A stretch of 64,000 bases of DNA. Origin: Mercenaria mercenaria (taxonomy: Eukaryota; Mollusca; Bivalvia; Venerida; Veneridae). The position numbers were made by a program, and so were the translations under genes. The number at the start of each line of letters is the position of its first letter. The first letter of the stretch is position 1. The notes below the pieces were generated by a model. It did no database searches, was not told the origin of the DNA, and saw only the letters and a list, made by a program, of their open reading frames with translations. This document shows, one piece after another, positions 1-12,475 of this stretch. Where the stretch lies: assembly GCF_021730395.1 (NCBI RefSeq), contig NC_069368.1, forward strand, positions 10,372,001 through 10,436,000, given 5' to 3'.

Positions 1-28
1 TTGGACTTTTTATTAAAGGAAAACTTAA

Positions 29-340
29 TTAATCAAACGCTAATGAAATTATTCTACGCCCAGTTGAATTCCATAATTTCAGAAGTTCAAGACTGTCAAC
101 TTTAACATCTGAGCCATGCACAATCATAAGCCCAATGCCATTTAGACGGTATTCTCCAATGGAAGTTCTGGACCATGTTTTGAGTCTACGCAATGTGCTA
201 AAACTTTTTTCGCAAGAGCATGAACCGACTGGCAGTGAGAGAATGAGCTCGAATATAGTATTAATATTCGGTGGCATGGTCAGCCATTGTTGTTGTGATG
301 TTAATCGCAACGCTTCGGTCCTCTCCGAGTTAAGTTAAAC
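29..340 (-). pseudogene. hAT transposase C-terminal remnant
   Basis: A minus-strand reading of about 93 residues contains the run CSCEKSFSTLRRLKTW, followed by an RLNGIGLM segment. This matches the C-terminal dimerisation region of hAT-superfamily DNA transposases, in the branch close to ZMYM-type proteins. Only this last part of the transposase is present and no catalytic core or zinc finger is seen beside it, so it is a remnant of a plain DNA transposon. The minus-strand stop lies just inside the left edge. The rest of the transposon was not identified in the following 900 bases. Confidence 0.75.
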
Positions 341-1249
341 TAATGGGCGAATATCTTATACGAAAACTATGCTATGTAGTGCAATCATTTGTGATATTAA
401 AAACAAATGGGAGAAAATAGTTGAAACAAAATAAAATTAAATTAGATAATAGTGCCTCAGCTCGGATACGTTTTATAAGATGATGCCTCAATTTTTTTTT
501 TCATTATCTTTGCAGAAAAAAGGGAGTCACCAGCCTCCCTGTGCCTCAGTGTAGCTACGGGCCTGCCTCTTGTCTTTTTCTTGAGCGAGCTTGAAAGCAA
601 AACTTACTTCGTTACCACAGAATATCCTTTTGATCATATACTTTTACGCACATATAAATGTATACTTTTGGCGTGCAGTTGTCCTCCAACACCAGATTTG
701 GCATGTTTGAGACTTCGGACCAAAATACACCAAGTATGTTGCTATGTGCGATTAGGAAAATATATTTTAATAAATGTTGTAGATCTGTATAATTCAGCCA
801 CCCTGACTCAGATCCATAATGTTTTTGGAAAATGCAATAGAATCAGTGAAAATATTAATGTTAAATTCAATTAAACAACTTTATCATAGTTTTATTATAT
901 TATTACTCGTATGATGACCAAATGAATCCAACATAGATTCTTCACGAAAAAAACATGTTATCCTAGATAATATTGAAAGCTAAGTCTGATAGATTAAACA
1001 AGACTGTAAATTAAATTGTAAAGTTGTAGCTTATCATTTAATCAAACAGCACACAGTATTCAAAATATATGACAATGTTGCAAACAGAAAATGTGCAGGA
1101 AACTCACGACATGAACAAAGGCCAATATGTTTTAGTTTGGCCCGGTTCAATAAGCAAGTTATGTATTATATGTACTAACTGATCAAAATCTAAACAAATT
1201 TGAATGCTACAAGAGTATTGGTCACTGTTTCAGTTGCAATGAATACGCT
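341..1249. other. intergenic, no gene recognised
   Basis: This AT-rich stretch lies between the hAT remnant and the stop codon of GM2A-like copy A. A 97-residue open frame at 581-874 on the plus strand has no recognisable motif and is probably chance. The part nearest 1,249 must hold the 3' untranslated region of copy A. Candidate minus-strand poly(A) signals exist near 1,035 and 890, but none could be chosen with confidence. Confidence 0.5.
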
Positions 1250-4200
1250 TTAGCCAACACCTGGTGTGGGTACTCCCATCTTCGCTTGGAACTTTATACA
1301 GCCAATGTTGTCTCGGACGGTAGGATCGTCTTTCACTGATATCCGGATCCTATAGTTGCCCTTAAAAAAGAAGTTTAAAAAAGTTGTGAGAAATTAGAAC
1401 CGTTCGGCACTACGGCAAAATCAAGCGCTAAAGGTTAAATTTATATATCGAGTAGTTAAGTTCTATTACAATTTTAGAAAAGAACTGTCTTTTATTTTTT
1501 CCAATGTTAAAATTCATGTGTAACTTCATTTATGAAAGAAATATGCCGATCTCACAGGAACGTCGGAAACAATAAAATTCAGTTTTATATTGACAAAGTT
1601 TGTTTCTATTTGTTAAATGCCTAAAACGCAAAGATAAATCAAGAAATGTCATGGAGTGAATTGTGACGAGTTGTTACATTTTCGGTAGTTTTTTAAGTTA
1701 GAGCCCATAGAATATCGCAGGGTGAAATATGTTGACTAACATAGTAACTGATTTTTGCCATTTTATTCTGGCGTGTTTGCGCGTTTGAAGAACAGTAGAT
1801 TTGTGTCGCAAGATGAATACGACATTGGTTTCCCGTGCTGAGTACATAGTACTAAGATTGCAAGTAGAATGCAGTAGATTGGTGTCGCAAAGTGAGTGCA
1901 GTTTTGGTGTTGCGACGTTAATATGGTATAGTGTCGCAAGTCGAGAACACAGCACTAATATCGCACGTAGAATGCAGTATTGCTGTCGCACGATGAGTAC
2001 AGTATTGGTGCTGCAAGATGAATACAGTGTTGGTGTCGCAAGTAAAATGCAGCAGTGTTGTTGCTAAGTGATTTTAGTACTGGTATTGCATGTTGAGTGC
2101 ACAGTATTAATATCGCAAGTAAAATCCAGCAGCTTATTGCAAAGTGATTTCAGTATCGATGTTGCAAGATGAGTGCAGTAATGTCGCAAGAAGAATGCAG
2201 TATTGGTGTCGCAAGTTGAGTACACAGTACTAGTATCGGAAGTAGACTACAGAAGAGTTGTTGCAATGTGAGTACAGTATTGGTGTTGCAAGCTGAGTAG
2301 TGTACAGCTGATGTCGTAAACTGAGTGCAGTATCGGTGTCGGAAGGTGAATACAGTAGTGGTGTTGCAAGTTTGGTAAATTGATGTCGCACTGTGAAAAC
2401 AGTATTGATGTTGTAAGGTGAGTTAAGTATTGGTATCGCAAGGTAAGTACAGTATTTGTGCAGTAAGTTGTGTATGTTAATAGTTTTTTAAAAAAAAGTG
2501 AAATGATGAAAACACTCACTTTCAATATCAAAGACAAATGAACCGAAAGTGGCTGAAGTCGGATTATATAATCATTTATATATAGATTCTCAGGCTGGAT
2601 GGGACAACGTACTCTGGGTCCTAGTCCTGATAGCAGCATTACACCAATTTGCTCTCCGAACTCCTTTGATAATACCGAAGATCCATTTTGAATTTTGTCC
2701 AGAATCGTACAGAAATCAACGTTTTGACTGAGAATAAAAAAAAACACTTCTTTTCATTAACTGTTCTGTGAGAGCTTTTTATTGCTTCAGTTTATTAAGC
2801 AGTAACTCGAATAACTGGTTTATGATGTTTAATATACAAAATGTATTATGAACCATGCAACTTTAGTAGTGTGTTAAACGCTAGCCAACCGGATGCGTTG
2901 TGAATATTCGGTAATAAAATGAAATGGATAAATCCCTTCAATGTGTATTCTCCTCATATATTTAAAACTTTTACTGTCCAAAGATTGGACTTCACTGGAC
3001 TAGCTCCTAGACTATGATATATCGTTTTTACATATTTATTTCAACATCATTCCTCTGTGAAAATCTCTAAAATAGACTGGCTTTTGTCTATATGAAATTG
3101 AATTAAAAAAAAGGGGAAATGTAGAAATAAATTATTATCAGTCTAGTGGCTAGTCTAGACTTCACTATACTTATCGCCTTGGCCCTTTTGTTTCGAAAGC
3201 AAGAGATATGGATAAAAAATTACCATGAGCCGAAGTTTACAAAGCACGGTACTTTTGTCCAAATTCCGAGTGTATTTTTCTCTAATTCAGAGTCCACGAA
3301 CAGAATGTTGATCGGTTTGTTAATTGTTAAATTCAATGTCATGTGCAGATCTCCCGGAAATGTGATTAGAAACGGAGAAAGGTCCAGTTGGTGCACTGTC
3401 AAGGCTGCATAACTCGGGTCAGAGGCTGTATAATACATTTTAATCATAATAATTCAATTGAAAAGTTAATATAACTGAACATTCCAGTACAAGACAAGCA
3501 AAGGTAGTTACTGTATACTTCAAGCAATATTAAGCTGGAGATGCTTAGATATATTCAAATTCATTCATTCAAAATTCAGCATTGAAGAAGTATTTTTAAC
3601 TAAACTTCTACCATCCTATTTCACAATATCTTTCGTAATTCATATCCTGATAGTACATTTATTAATATATAAAATATCGCACACGTTTGGAAGGCTATGT
3701 TGGTCATAACACACTCAACAATATCGATTAGCTGTAATATCAATTTCTTCATTTTACAATTTGCAGTAATGGATAACAGTCAATTTTTACGTAATATCTG
3801 TCGGTAATTTATGAAAAAAATCCGTCGGTAATTTACGTAATATTCGTTGGTAATTTATGTAATATTTGTCGGTAAAAATCCTTCGGTAATTTACGTAATA
3901 TCCGTTTACAATTTCAGTATTTTCCGATCACTACGGGAAGTCATGTGCTCGTGGACATAAATTGCAAGTCCAAAGTATTCTAAACTGCGTGGTAAGAGGA
4001 AATTGCCCAGCGTTATTACAGGTTCAGTTACTTCAATCCAATTATAAAGTCAGAACAAATACAAGCATGGAATTTACAAACGGATGAGTGTTGATATTAC
4101 GCAGGCAAATTAAAGCAAAATTAATATGACTGGTGTATCGAACCTATAGCAACGGAATTTCTACACATTTGTATCATAATCACTGATATAAAACACAACC

Positions 4201-5132
4201 CAATCCAAACTATGTGTATCTTTAATTCTGTAGAGTAAGATGTATCATGTAATTTCATTATTCATTGTTAGTATTTATGTAATGTAACAGGTTTGAAAGG
4301 TTCGGAATATTGTATATTCTATAAATCATTGTTTAATATGTTACGGAGAAAGATGATAAACTGTAATGCTTGAATCTAAATTGAAATATTGAAAGCTTGC
4401 TGAATTATCAAACCTGTCACAAAACATGTAGCCCAAGGGTTAAACAGGTATACTTAGTTGTTTATACCATTTACTTCCGGGATCAAAGTTAAATATGTTT
4501 AAGGAAAAGGCACGACGAATTGCGTAATTTTACATAGCGGCTAGACTGCTTAATTAAATATATATGCTGAAATATAATTATCTAGAGTTAGAGTTGGAGT
4601 TAGAGAGAGAGAGAGATGGGAGAAATGCTAGATTGATAAGGTCACATTCCCTAGATAATATTTACGTAAAAATGTTATGTTTAAGTTAATAAAAAGACAG
4701 TTGCTATGTTAAATAAAACTCGTTAAAAGGTTATGAATTGTTGTATTAAATGGCCACGCTACGTTACATTTAAAACGTGTGAGAATTTCTTTTTGCATGT
4801 GATTATAGCACTATGTATATAGGCTTTGTTAGATGTATTTAAAAAAGATATGAAAAGTTGTTCCCTTAATCAACGATCATCTATTATTTAAAATCAGTAA
4901 CACGATTCGTGCACGTCCTGTGTTTTTTTTCTTCGTCTGTTGTTATTTAATGATTCATACATGAAATAAAAATCATTTTGCTCAAGTTATAAATGCAAAC
5001 ATAAGACATAAGCTGTACCTTATAATATTATGCAACAGTAAATGAAAAGAAAGAAAACTCACAGCAGTCCGTGAACTGAAAGGCCGCTGACAACTCTAAA
5101 GAAGATGCCACTAAAATCATGAATCGAAACAT
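1250..5132 (-). CDS. ganglioside GM2 activator-like protein, copy A
   Basis: Four coding exons on the minus strand: 5063-5132, 3224-3425, 2520-2727 and 1250-1360. They give 591 nt, or 196 residues plus a stop, with no internal stop. Introns begin GTGAGT, GTAATT and GTGAGT and end in AG; phases are 1, 2 and 0. Exon 1 encodes MFRF plus a hydrophobic signal peptide ending near AAFQFTDC. Exon 2 has the ML/GM2A hallmark with FPGDL, VDSELEK, LGIWTKVPC. Exon 3 has FCTILD and RCPIQPENL. Exon 4 has GNYRI and IGCIKFQAK. Six cysteines match three of the four disulfides of human GM2A; the C125-C136 pair (precursor numbering, from memory) has no counterpart. GM2A proteins are secreted or lysosomal and present glycolipids to hydrolases. 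The exact lipid here is unknown. Family assignment is firm; lysosomal GM2 activation itself is not implied. Confidence 0.92.
1780..2480. repeat. 25-bp minisatellite in intron 3 of copy A
   Basis: Diverged tandem units of about 25 bp follow the pattern GAGTACAGTATTGGTGTCGC plus AAGGT. They fill most of the intron between exons 3 and 4 of copy A. The same repeat occupies the same intron in copies B and C. Open frames running through it on either strand, rich in Tyr, Cys, Thr and Leu, are by-products of the periodicity. Many units contain CAAGGTGAGT, a consensus 5' splice-site sequence, but on the strand opposite to the gene. Confidence 0.9.
3775..3906. repeat. short tandem repeat in intron 1 of copy A
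   Basis: Several diverged copies of a roughly 20-bp unit, TCGGTAATTTACGTAATATC, are arranged in tandem. A related single trace (CCGTAATATCCGTACATA) occurs in intron 1 of copy B near 16,780. This supports a common origin of the two introns. Confidence 0.75.
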
Positions 5133-5174
5133 TTTATCTGCATAGTTTGCATACTGGTGATTCACGTTGCCAGT

Positions 5175-5330
5175 TTTATATAAACTGGACTGTCTGTCAG
5201 ATACTTGATGAACATAGCTACATTAAAATGGCAATGTGTTTTTCATGATTTATTTACAATGCAGATATCTTCCTATTCGTCCTTGCAGTCCTCGATAACA
5301 TGCATTGATAAAGTCACGTTTAAGATCGCT
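5175..5330 (-). promoter_or_regulatory. TATA promoter of GM2A-like copy A
   Basis: Reading the minus strand, TTTATATAAAAC at about 5,186-5,175 lies about 45 bases upstream of the ATG at 5,132, predicting a very short 5' leader. The block up to about 5,330 aligns closely with the region upstream of copy B: both carry TCAAGTATCTGACAGACA and AAGATATCTGCATTG (minus-strand reading). Conservation between paralogues supports a real proximal promoter. The transcription start was not observed. Confidence 0.75.
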
Positions 5331-5616
5331 TCCACAATCTTAGCGGTGGGTGACCGATTTCCTCTGTTTTAGTTTTGTTTTCGTATTAAATAACTTTATA
5401 TGCAATATCTGTATGTAAAACGCGTAAGCCGCCATGACTGTATGTCCCATTTTCAATTCCGAGAGCACAATGACCTTTTCAACTTGCTTACGTCTTTATG
5501 ATTTTCTTTATATATCGTTAAAGTTTTGTCATGGATCGCAGCACTGTGTCATTTTTGAGAGGCACAGCTGGAAGACTTGTAGCATTGGTTTCCTATGACA
5601 GGTAATTACAAACCCC
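5331..5616. other. intergenic, nothing recognised
   Basis: This is the sequence between the conserved promoter block of copy A and the inverted-repeat transposon. No coding region or repeat of known type was seen. Confidence 0.4.
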
Positions 5617-5622
5617 TTATAT

Positions 5623-7401
5623 TACGGAATTCCGTTAGGGCTATCGCCTTTGAATGTATTGATCTGAAACGCGATACTCGATAGTACGATGATGAAAACG
5701 CGAAATCACGAAACCACGATAACGAAAACGCGACAGCACGATGATGATAACGCGATACTACGATAACGAAAACGCGATAATACGATAGTACGATGATGAT
5801 AATGCGATACACTGTCGCGTTTTCATCATCGTACTGTCGCGTTTTCACCATCGTACTATCGTATTATCGCATTTTCGTTATTGTAGTATCGTGATTTCGC
5901 AATATCATTATCGTACTATCGCGTTATCACCATCGTACTGTCGCGTTATCATCATCGTACTGTCGCATTATCGTCATCGTACTGTCGCGTTATCACCATC
6001 GTACTGTCGCGTTATCACCATCGTACTATCGCGTTATCATCATCGTACTATTGCCTTCCGGTGCCCATGCGCACAGAAGAATTTCCTCCAGTGTTCTGGT
6101 TTCTATTTATCTTATTATTTAAGCTCTGTTGAAATTAAAAATGATTTCTATTGCTTGCTAATGGGTTGTAAAAAGTTTTTTCAGCTAAAACCAAATATGT
6201 ACTTAGGCAAAAACTCCGCAGGTCAATCGGTTTGAGTTTTCTATATAGTATATGATAACAAGAAAAAAAAAAGAATATTATATTGTACCATGATCAGGGT
6301 GTTTTTTGTTTGTTTTTATTTTGGTCTGACATGAATATTTTCACAAATATGATGATGAATATTTTCACAAATATGATGGTTTATATTTCAACACTGAAAA
6401 GCAAATGCATGTCTTGTAAAGCTCAGGTCATTGATGTTGAATTCCGTAAGACGCATAACAACACTGAAATCGGAGCATCGCAAATATTCGAAGAATATTG
6501 TTTGCAGTTTTCATGGCACATAGTTTCTTTTAATGCATCAAAGTCTGGCAATTTTCTGCAAAAATAAAATAAAAAGTAAAGCAGTTTACAACCAAAAGTG
6601 AGTTAACGCCCCCTTACTCAGACATTTTATTTATGATTTTACAGGAATGAAAAATGCAGTAAAATTATATCTGCACAGCATTCTGAACCTGTTCAACATC
6701 CAACACGCTTTGTCTCCCTAAATTCATTTTCTGTAAATGACTCTTAAATTGACGAAAGCTAAAAAAGCATGGAAAAATGTTAATTATTTTTTGCTTTTGA
6801 CTAACTAGCAGCTGTAGCTATAGGAGGATCATCAATACAAATCAAGATTTTCACACACTAGCACCCGCGTTCGAATCTGCATATCGCCCTATCGCTAGAG
6901 CAGGAGCTGTAGTTCTAAAAGTATAACTTCTAATCTTCTCATTTTTAGCATGCACATGCGCACCGGAAGGCGATGGTGCGATAATGATAACGCGACAGTA
7001 CGATGGTGATAACGCGACAATACGATGGTGATAACGCGACAGTACGATGGTGATAATGCGACAGTACGATGGTGATAACGCGACAGTACGATGGTGATAA
7101 CGCGATAGTACGATAATGATATTGCGAAATCACGATACTACGATAACGAAAACGCGATAATACGACAGTACGATGGTGAAAACGCGACAGTACGATGGTG
7201 AAAACGCGATAGTATATCACATTATCATCATCGTACTATCGTATTATCGCGTTTTCGTTATCGTAGTATCGCGTTATCATCATCGTGTTGTCGCGTTTTC
7301 GTTATCGTAGTTTCGTGATTTCGCGTTTTCATCATCGTACTATCGAGTATCGCGTTTCAGATCAACACATACAAAGGCGATGGCCCTAACGGAATTCCGT
7401 A
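5623..7401. mobile_element. inverted-repeat DNA transposon with satellite-like arms
   Basis: The element is 1,779 bp, begins TACGGAATTCCG and ends with the reverse complement CGGAATTCCGTA. It is flanked by identical TTATAT hexamers at 5617-5622 and 7402-7407, a probable target duplication. The terminal inverted repeats are about 450 bp each (5,623-6,075 and 6,950-7,401). They consist mostly of 22-bp tandem units (CGTACTGTCGCGTTATCACCAT and variants), followed by a shared CCTTCCGGTGC motif. The internal 870 bp is unique and AT-rich, with a 94-residue open frame at 6,283-6,567 that has no recognisable motif. No transposase is present, so it is non-autonomous. The superfamily is uncertain. Confidence 0.85.
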
Positions 7402-7407
7402 TTATAT

Positions 7408-7859
7408 CGATACACTATAACTTCATGTAGTACACTAAGCATGTGAATACCTTTACTATTGCAATATATGTATCACAATTATACGGTGTGAACAATTCAC
7501 CTTGTTAGGCGCCGACCATTTGAACATGTTGAGTTTGGAAAGAGAGAGGGAGGGGGTGCGGACGTATGGGGATTTTACTTGGCGCCAAAAATTGTTATAC
7601 CTCCTATAAAAGTCCGATTTTTTTCAGAACTTGAAAGCTAGAATCTCTTTTTTTTTCAGAGTAAACCAAAAATAAATTCTTATTTTCTCAAAAAAAGTAA
7701 TTATACCTATAAACATCATGACCATGCTGTAGCCAAAGGACCTGTGTGGCTTATCTCATTTAAATGCAAGCAAAAATGTCCATATTTGAATAATGATTGC
7801 TTTTACGTAAAACTAGGATTGTGTCCATAGGGCAAGGATGCCCCCACATACTGTGTAAT
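7408..7859. other. intergenic, dispersed repeat traces only
   Basis: The stretch contains a GGCGCCGACCATTTGA-like segment around 7,508 and a purine-rich tract. These resemble dispersed repeats of bivalve genomes. No gene was recognised. Confidence 0.4.
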
Positions 7860-8190
7860 CCTCTATGTAGCAAACACTATCAAAGGACCATAACTGCAGT
7901 AAAATATTCACAGAAAAGAATCCTTCCTTTATGGTCATCTGCACATCAAACATGTTCAGTTTAAAGCAAATCAGGCTAATAGTGTAAGGAGGAGCTGGAC
8001 ACACAAGATTTGTATCTACATTCCATGTAGCAAAAATTATCAAAGGGCCATAACTATGGTAAAATATTCACAGAATCCTTTCTTTAAGATCATCTGCACA
8101 TCAAGCTTGTTCATCTATGAAAGCGTGAAGCAAATTAGCTAATATATATAGTGTAGGAGGAGTTTGATACAGGCAGTCTGATGGATAGGA
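7860..8190. repeat. two tandem units of a dispersed repeat, about 170 bp each
   Basis: The text ATCAAAGG(A/G)CCATAACT...GTAAAATATTCACAGAA...CATCTGCACATCAA occurs at about 7,868-8,034 and again at 8,035-8,190, with moderate divergence. Both units end in a GTGTA(A)GGAGGAG segment. The short minus-strand frame at 7,813-8,043 is a product of this repeat. Confidence 0.75.
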
Positions 8191-8590
8191 GAAAAGAATG
8201 CAACATATTTTTTATAACTTAAAGGCAGTGGGTCTGTTTTCAGTTCTCTCCAGGACTTGCGAGGGCAGCGAGCAGAAAATTTCTAAAATGCTCTGCGATC
8301 TGAATTCTAGGCTTTAGAAAACGTATGCTTGCATTTTTAAGAGCATTTTATATGTGTGTATGTGTGCCAGGGTATAGGAGGGTTTTATTCGAGGGGACCA
8401 AATCCTGCAATATTTTGGGATTTTAAACAAAAAATCCTGCATTCTGCGGAGTTTCAGGTTGAACATGTGTCCCTATAGAAACCTGCTCTGTTTTAACGGT
8501 TTATAATAAAATCTGTATACATGTACTAGTATACTCTTCTTTTTTACTTTTATTCTCTTCTCTCTTTGTCGGTTGACGCGTGTCAAAGTC
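8191..8590. other. intergenic, nothing recognised
   Basis: No gene or structured repeat was seen between the dispersed repeat pair and the simple-repeat tract. Confidence 0.4.
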
Positions 8591-8795
8591 TATGTCCTCG
8601 CAAGGGGTTTGACTGAATGGAAGATAGATATATGTCCTCGCAAGGGGTTTGACTAGATATAAGGTAAGGCAAGGTAAGGTAAGGTAATGCAAGGCAAGGC
8701 AAGGCAGGATTAGGATTAGGATTAGGATTAGGATTAGGATTAGATTAGATTAGATTAGATTAGATTAGATTAGAATCGATTCGATTCGATTCGAT
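8591..8795. repeat. simple and short tandem repeats
   Basis: Two copies of TATGTCCTCGCAAGGGGTTT are followed by AAGGT/AAGGC pentamers, then (GGATTA)n, (GATTA)n and (GATTC)n. The tracts change unit by single-base drift from left to right. The GGATTA tract is not the canonical metazoan telomere unit TTAGGG. Confidence 0.9.
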
Positions 8796-8796
8796 T

Positions 8797-10290
8797 CTTG
8801 AAGCTAGTCTTACAAACGATACTGAACAGTACCTCCACTTGTCAAAGGTAAACGGCACAAAACCAGCTTCTTACTCCGTACTTATATTCACCATGTTACC
8901 AGTTAGATAGAAAGAATTGGAAGCTAGTCTTACATAAGATACTGAACAGCATCTCCATTTGTCATAAAGGTTTGTAAACGGCACAAAACGAGCTACTTAC
9001 TCCGTAATTATATTCACCATGCTACCAGTTAGATAGAAAGCATTGGAAGCTAGTCTTACATAAGATACGGAACAGCATCTCCACTTGTCATAAAGATTTG
9101 TAAACGGCACAAAACGAGCTTCTTACTCCGTAATTATATTCACCATGCTACCAGTTAGATAGAAAGCATTGGAAGCTAGTCTTACATAAGATACGGAACA
9201 GCATCTCCACTTGTCATAAAGGTTTGTTAACGGCACAAAACCAGCTTCTTACTTCGTAATTATATTCACCATGCTACCAGTTAGATACAGAGAATTGGAA
9301 GCTAGTCTTACATAAGATACGGAACAGCATCTCCACTTGTCATAAAAGAATGTAAATGGCACAAAACCAGCTTCTTACTCCGTAATTATATTCACCATGC
9401 CACCAGTTAGATACAGAGAATTGGAAGCTAGTCTTACATAAGATACTAAACAGCATCTCCACTTGTCATAAAGGTTTGTAAACGGCACAAAACGAGCTTC
9501 TTACTCCGTAATTATATTCACCATGCTACCAATTAGATAGAAAGAATTGGAAGCTAGTCTTACATAAGATACTGAACAGCATCTCCACTTGTCATAAAGG
9601 TTTGTAAACGGCACAAAACGAGCTTCTTACTCCGTAATTATATTCACCATGCAACCAATTAGATAGAAAGAATTGGAAGCTAGTCTTACATAAGATACTG
9701 AACAGCATCTCCACTTGTCATAAAGGTTTGTAAACGGCACAAAACCAGCTTCTTACTCCGTAATTATATTCACCATGCTACCAATTAGATAGAAAGAATT
9801 GGAAGCTAGTCTTACATAAGATACGGAACAGCATCTACACTTGTCATAAAAGAATGTAAACGGCACAAAACGAGCTTCTTACTCCGTAATTATATTCACC
9901 ATGTTACCAGTTAGATAGAAAGAATTGGAAGCTAGTCTTACATAAGATACTACACAGCATCTCCACTTGTCATAAAGGTTTGTAAACGGCACAAAACCAG
10001 CTTCTTACTCTGTAATTATATTCACCATGCTACCAGTTAGATAGAAAGAATTGGAAGCTTGTCTTACATAAGATACTGAACAGCATCTCCACTTGTCATA
10101 AAGGTTTGTAAACGGCACAAAACCAGCTTCTTACTCTGTAATTATATTCACCATGCTACTAGTTAGATAGAAAGAATTGGAAGCTAGTCTTACATAAGAT
10201 ACTGAACAGCATCTCCACTTGTCATAAAGGTTTGTAAACGGCACAAAACCAACTTCTTACTCCGTAATTATATTCACCAAGTTACCAGTT
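8797..10290. repeat. 126-bp tandem satellite array, about 12 units
   Basis: The phrase GAAGCTAGTCTTACATAAGA recurs at 8,920, 9,046, 9,172, 9,298 and onward at a constant 126-bp spacing, giving about 11.8 units. Units differ mostly by single-base substitutions, such as AAACCAGC versus AAACGAGC and GGTTTGTAAACG versus AGAATGTAAACG. The first unit is the most diverged, and the last breaks off near 10,290. Every unit has stops in all frames. No gene lies within it. Confidence 0.95.
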
Positions 10291-11385
10291 GAATGACACT
10301 TAGACAGCAAATATCTTTGAGCTGGTTTGTACTTCAGATAAATAAATAAATATATTACATTTCATGATACAAGAAAAGTAAATATTGACTGTGGACTGCA
10401 ACAATTCCCAACTGAAATGTATAAATTACCATAATGTGTCTCCGTTGGATATTTTACATGTGTGTACGTTCATGCAAGATATACTTATGCTATTCATTGG
10501 CTGCAACACTTCTAAGGCAGATAATACCGTCATTTTATACAGATTTATTTAGCTTTACGGATACAGCTATACATAGGGCAGATTCCTATGGTTTGTCATT
10601 TGGTCGAGATATCTCAATATTGTCCAAAATATATCTGCAGCTGTGACATACAGAATTCTTGGCATGTTGCTTGTGGGCCCGGTTAATTTCATAGTGCATG
10701 GAATTTGGTCTATGTATTCATTTGTTTTTGACATCACCTTTTTTTAGTTCAGACACAATAAGGATCATACAGATTGTATATGTAGATTCATTGGTATTTG
10801 TATGGCTTTATTGCTCATGAACAGACTCAATCAAACCGAGTCTGCAATTTTCACTGTTTGCCTTGTTCTAGGTGCTTCCGAGGGATCTACTTTCCAGCTT
10901 TTATTTATCAGTGCTTATATACTCATTTTGTTGCCTTCTTGCCTTCAGACAATGTATTAACACTTTGTGTGGCTGTGATATCTCGCAGAATATTATAACA
11001 TACAGTTATTGTTTTCTTATTGTTGTATTTGCTGTATCCATAGCTATACATAGACATCATCTTTATTGCCTTTGACACTGATTTGCAACTCGGTTGGAAC
11101 ATAAATCTCAACCCTTAAATATTGCACATGCTGTACTATCTGTTGTATACCATTTATTTGACATTCTTTTTTCTATTTCCGTATTTTAAACACTTTTGCC
11201 TATGCAACCATTATTCTTTCATATTTGTGATGGTAATGTCAGGTAAAACTAAATGGCCACAAACATCTTGTTTAGCCACCATACTTACCTGTTCTATCAT
11301 ATTGATAATAGTAATACTATTTCAGGTAAAGGAATGTCTGGTTTAAAGCATTATATATTTGTTGTTACAATTCATTTTTCAGCAT
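10291..11385. other. intergenic, no gene recognised
   Basis: Short overlapping open frames between 10,434 and 11,346 (60-75 residues) are hydrophobic and Cys/Phe-rich. They lack motifs and are typical of AT-rich noncoding sequence. Nothing further was recognised. Confidence 0.4.
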
Positions 11386-11387
11386 GA

Positions 11388-12475
11388 CTCCTAAAACGTC
11401 AAATTATAAATCAGCCAAGGGCACCAAGATTAAACGCACAAAACGAAGCATAACAGCAACACAAACATACAGAGACTATAAAGACATATGCAGAAAAGGA
11501 GACAATTAAGCGCAGGAAAACTAAATCAAAAAATGTTTAAAAATTACATCCGCCATCAGAGACACTCAAAAACACTTCTGAAGATAGATTGGCCTAAGCG
11601 CTCAGTCATGCGATGAGAAATGATCCGGCTCTGCAAACAGCGATAACTGCAGCCTTCCAGGAATCTGATGCTAGAGACAGTAAGACTCAATGTAATGTGA
11701 AATCTCTAAACCATAGCATTAATGTAGACAGTCTGATGATGACTCAGACGTTTCTAATTCTGATGACGGTGATTCTGGCAGTCAACCAATTACCAGCACA
11801 CGTGAGTCGTCAGAAGTAGGAATATTCTCACTACAGGCTGTATCCATCAAAATAATGGAAAAGAACATTGACTCAGCAACACTATTTCAGGATAGATACC
11901 ACAAATTTCAAGAAAACTGTACAAACCTTTAGGTCAACTACCGTTACGTCAGTTCATAAGCCGGCACACAAAAAAAAAAACAACAAATTTCAAACATTCT
12001 TACATGGTCACGGGATTTCCAACCAGTGTCTTTACCTCAAAATACACGAACAGATGATCTGAAATGTTTGCGTACATGTGGTGGAAACAATGGAACAACA
12101 CACTGATAATTGGGTCTTGTATGACATTAAGTTTAGGTCACTTAAAGTGTCAAAACAGGACTGCCTTTGAGCATTTCTGCATGATACAAACACCAAAAAA
12201 GTTCTTTTGATCCCGTGTTCCCTTTCATTCAGGACACACACACACAGTATCACAAACCTCCACCGTCTATCATGCGAAGAAAGGGATACTCTTGGGATTA
12301 CCAGCAACACAATAACTACACAAGACCCACTTGCTCAAACTATTCCTGCCAAAAGACATTCCAGTCAAAAGCCAAGATCTACTGGCACTAGAACACCTGA
12401 CCAACACCAAAGAACAGGACCATCATTTGCTAAAACAAAATTCCAACCTCGTCCTACCAACACCAGTTAAAGGGA
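11388..12475 (+). pseudogene. unidentified decayed coding region
   Basis: This stretch is less AT-rich than its surroundings and has coding-like segments in the plus frames: a basic Lys/Arg/Thr-rich start, an acidic Ser/Asp-rich middle and a Gln/Thr/Pro-rich end. The segment WVLYDIKFRSLK recalls the W..YD..FR pattern of gag-like regions in some tyrosine-recombinase retroelements. That likeness is weak and no recombinase, protease or reverse transcriptase is nearby. It is best treated as a fossil of unknown origin, broken several times. Confidence 0.3.

Noticed and set aside
2247-2747. 166-residue minus-strand frame taken as one gene
   Set aside because: It is exon 3 of GM2A-like copy A read through its donor site into the intronic minisatellite. 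The splice signals and paralogue comparison show the true exon is 2520-2727.
8701-8745. Interstitial telomere repeat
   Set aside because: The unit is GGATTA, not TTAGGG, and drifts into GATTA and GATTC. It is a simple repeat.
8797-10290. CRISPR-like regular array
   Set aside because: The 126-bp units are contiguous near-identical repeats with no unique spacers, and the host is an animal. It is satellite DNA.
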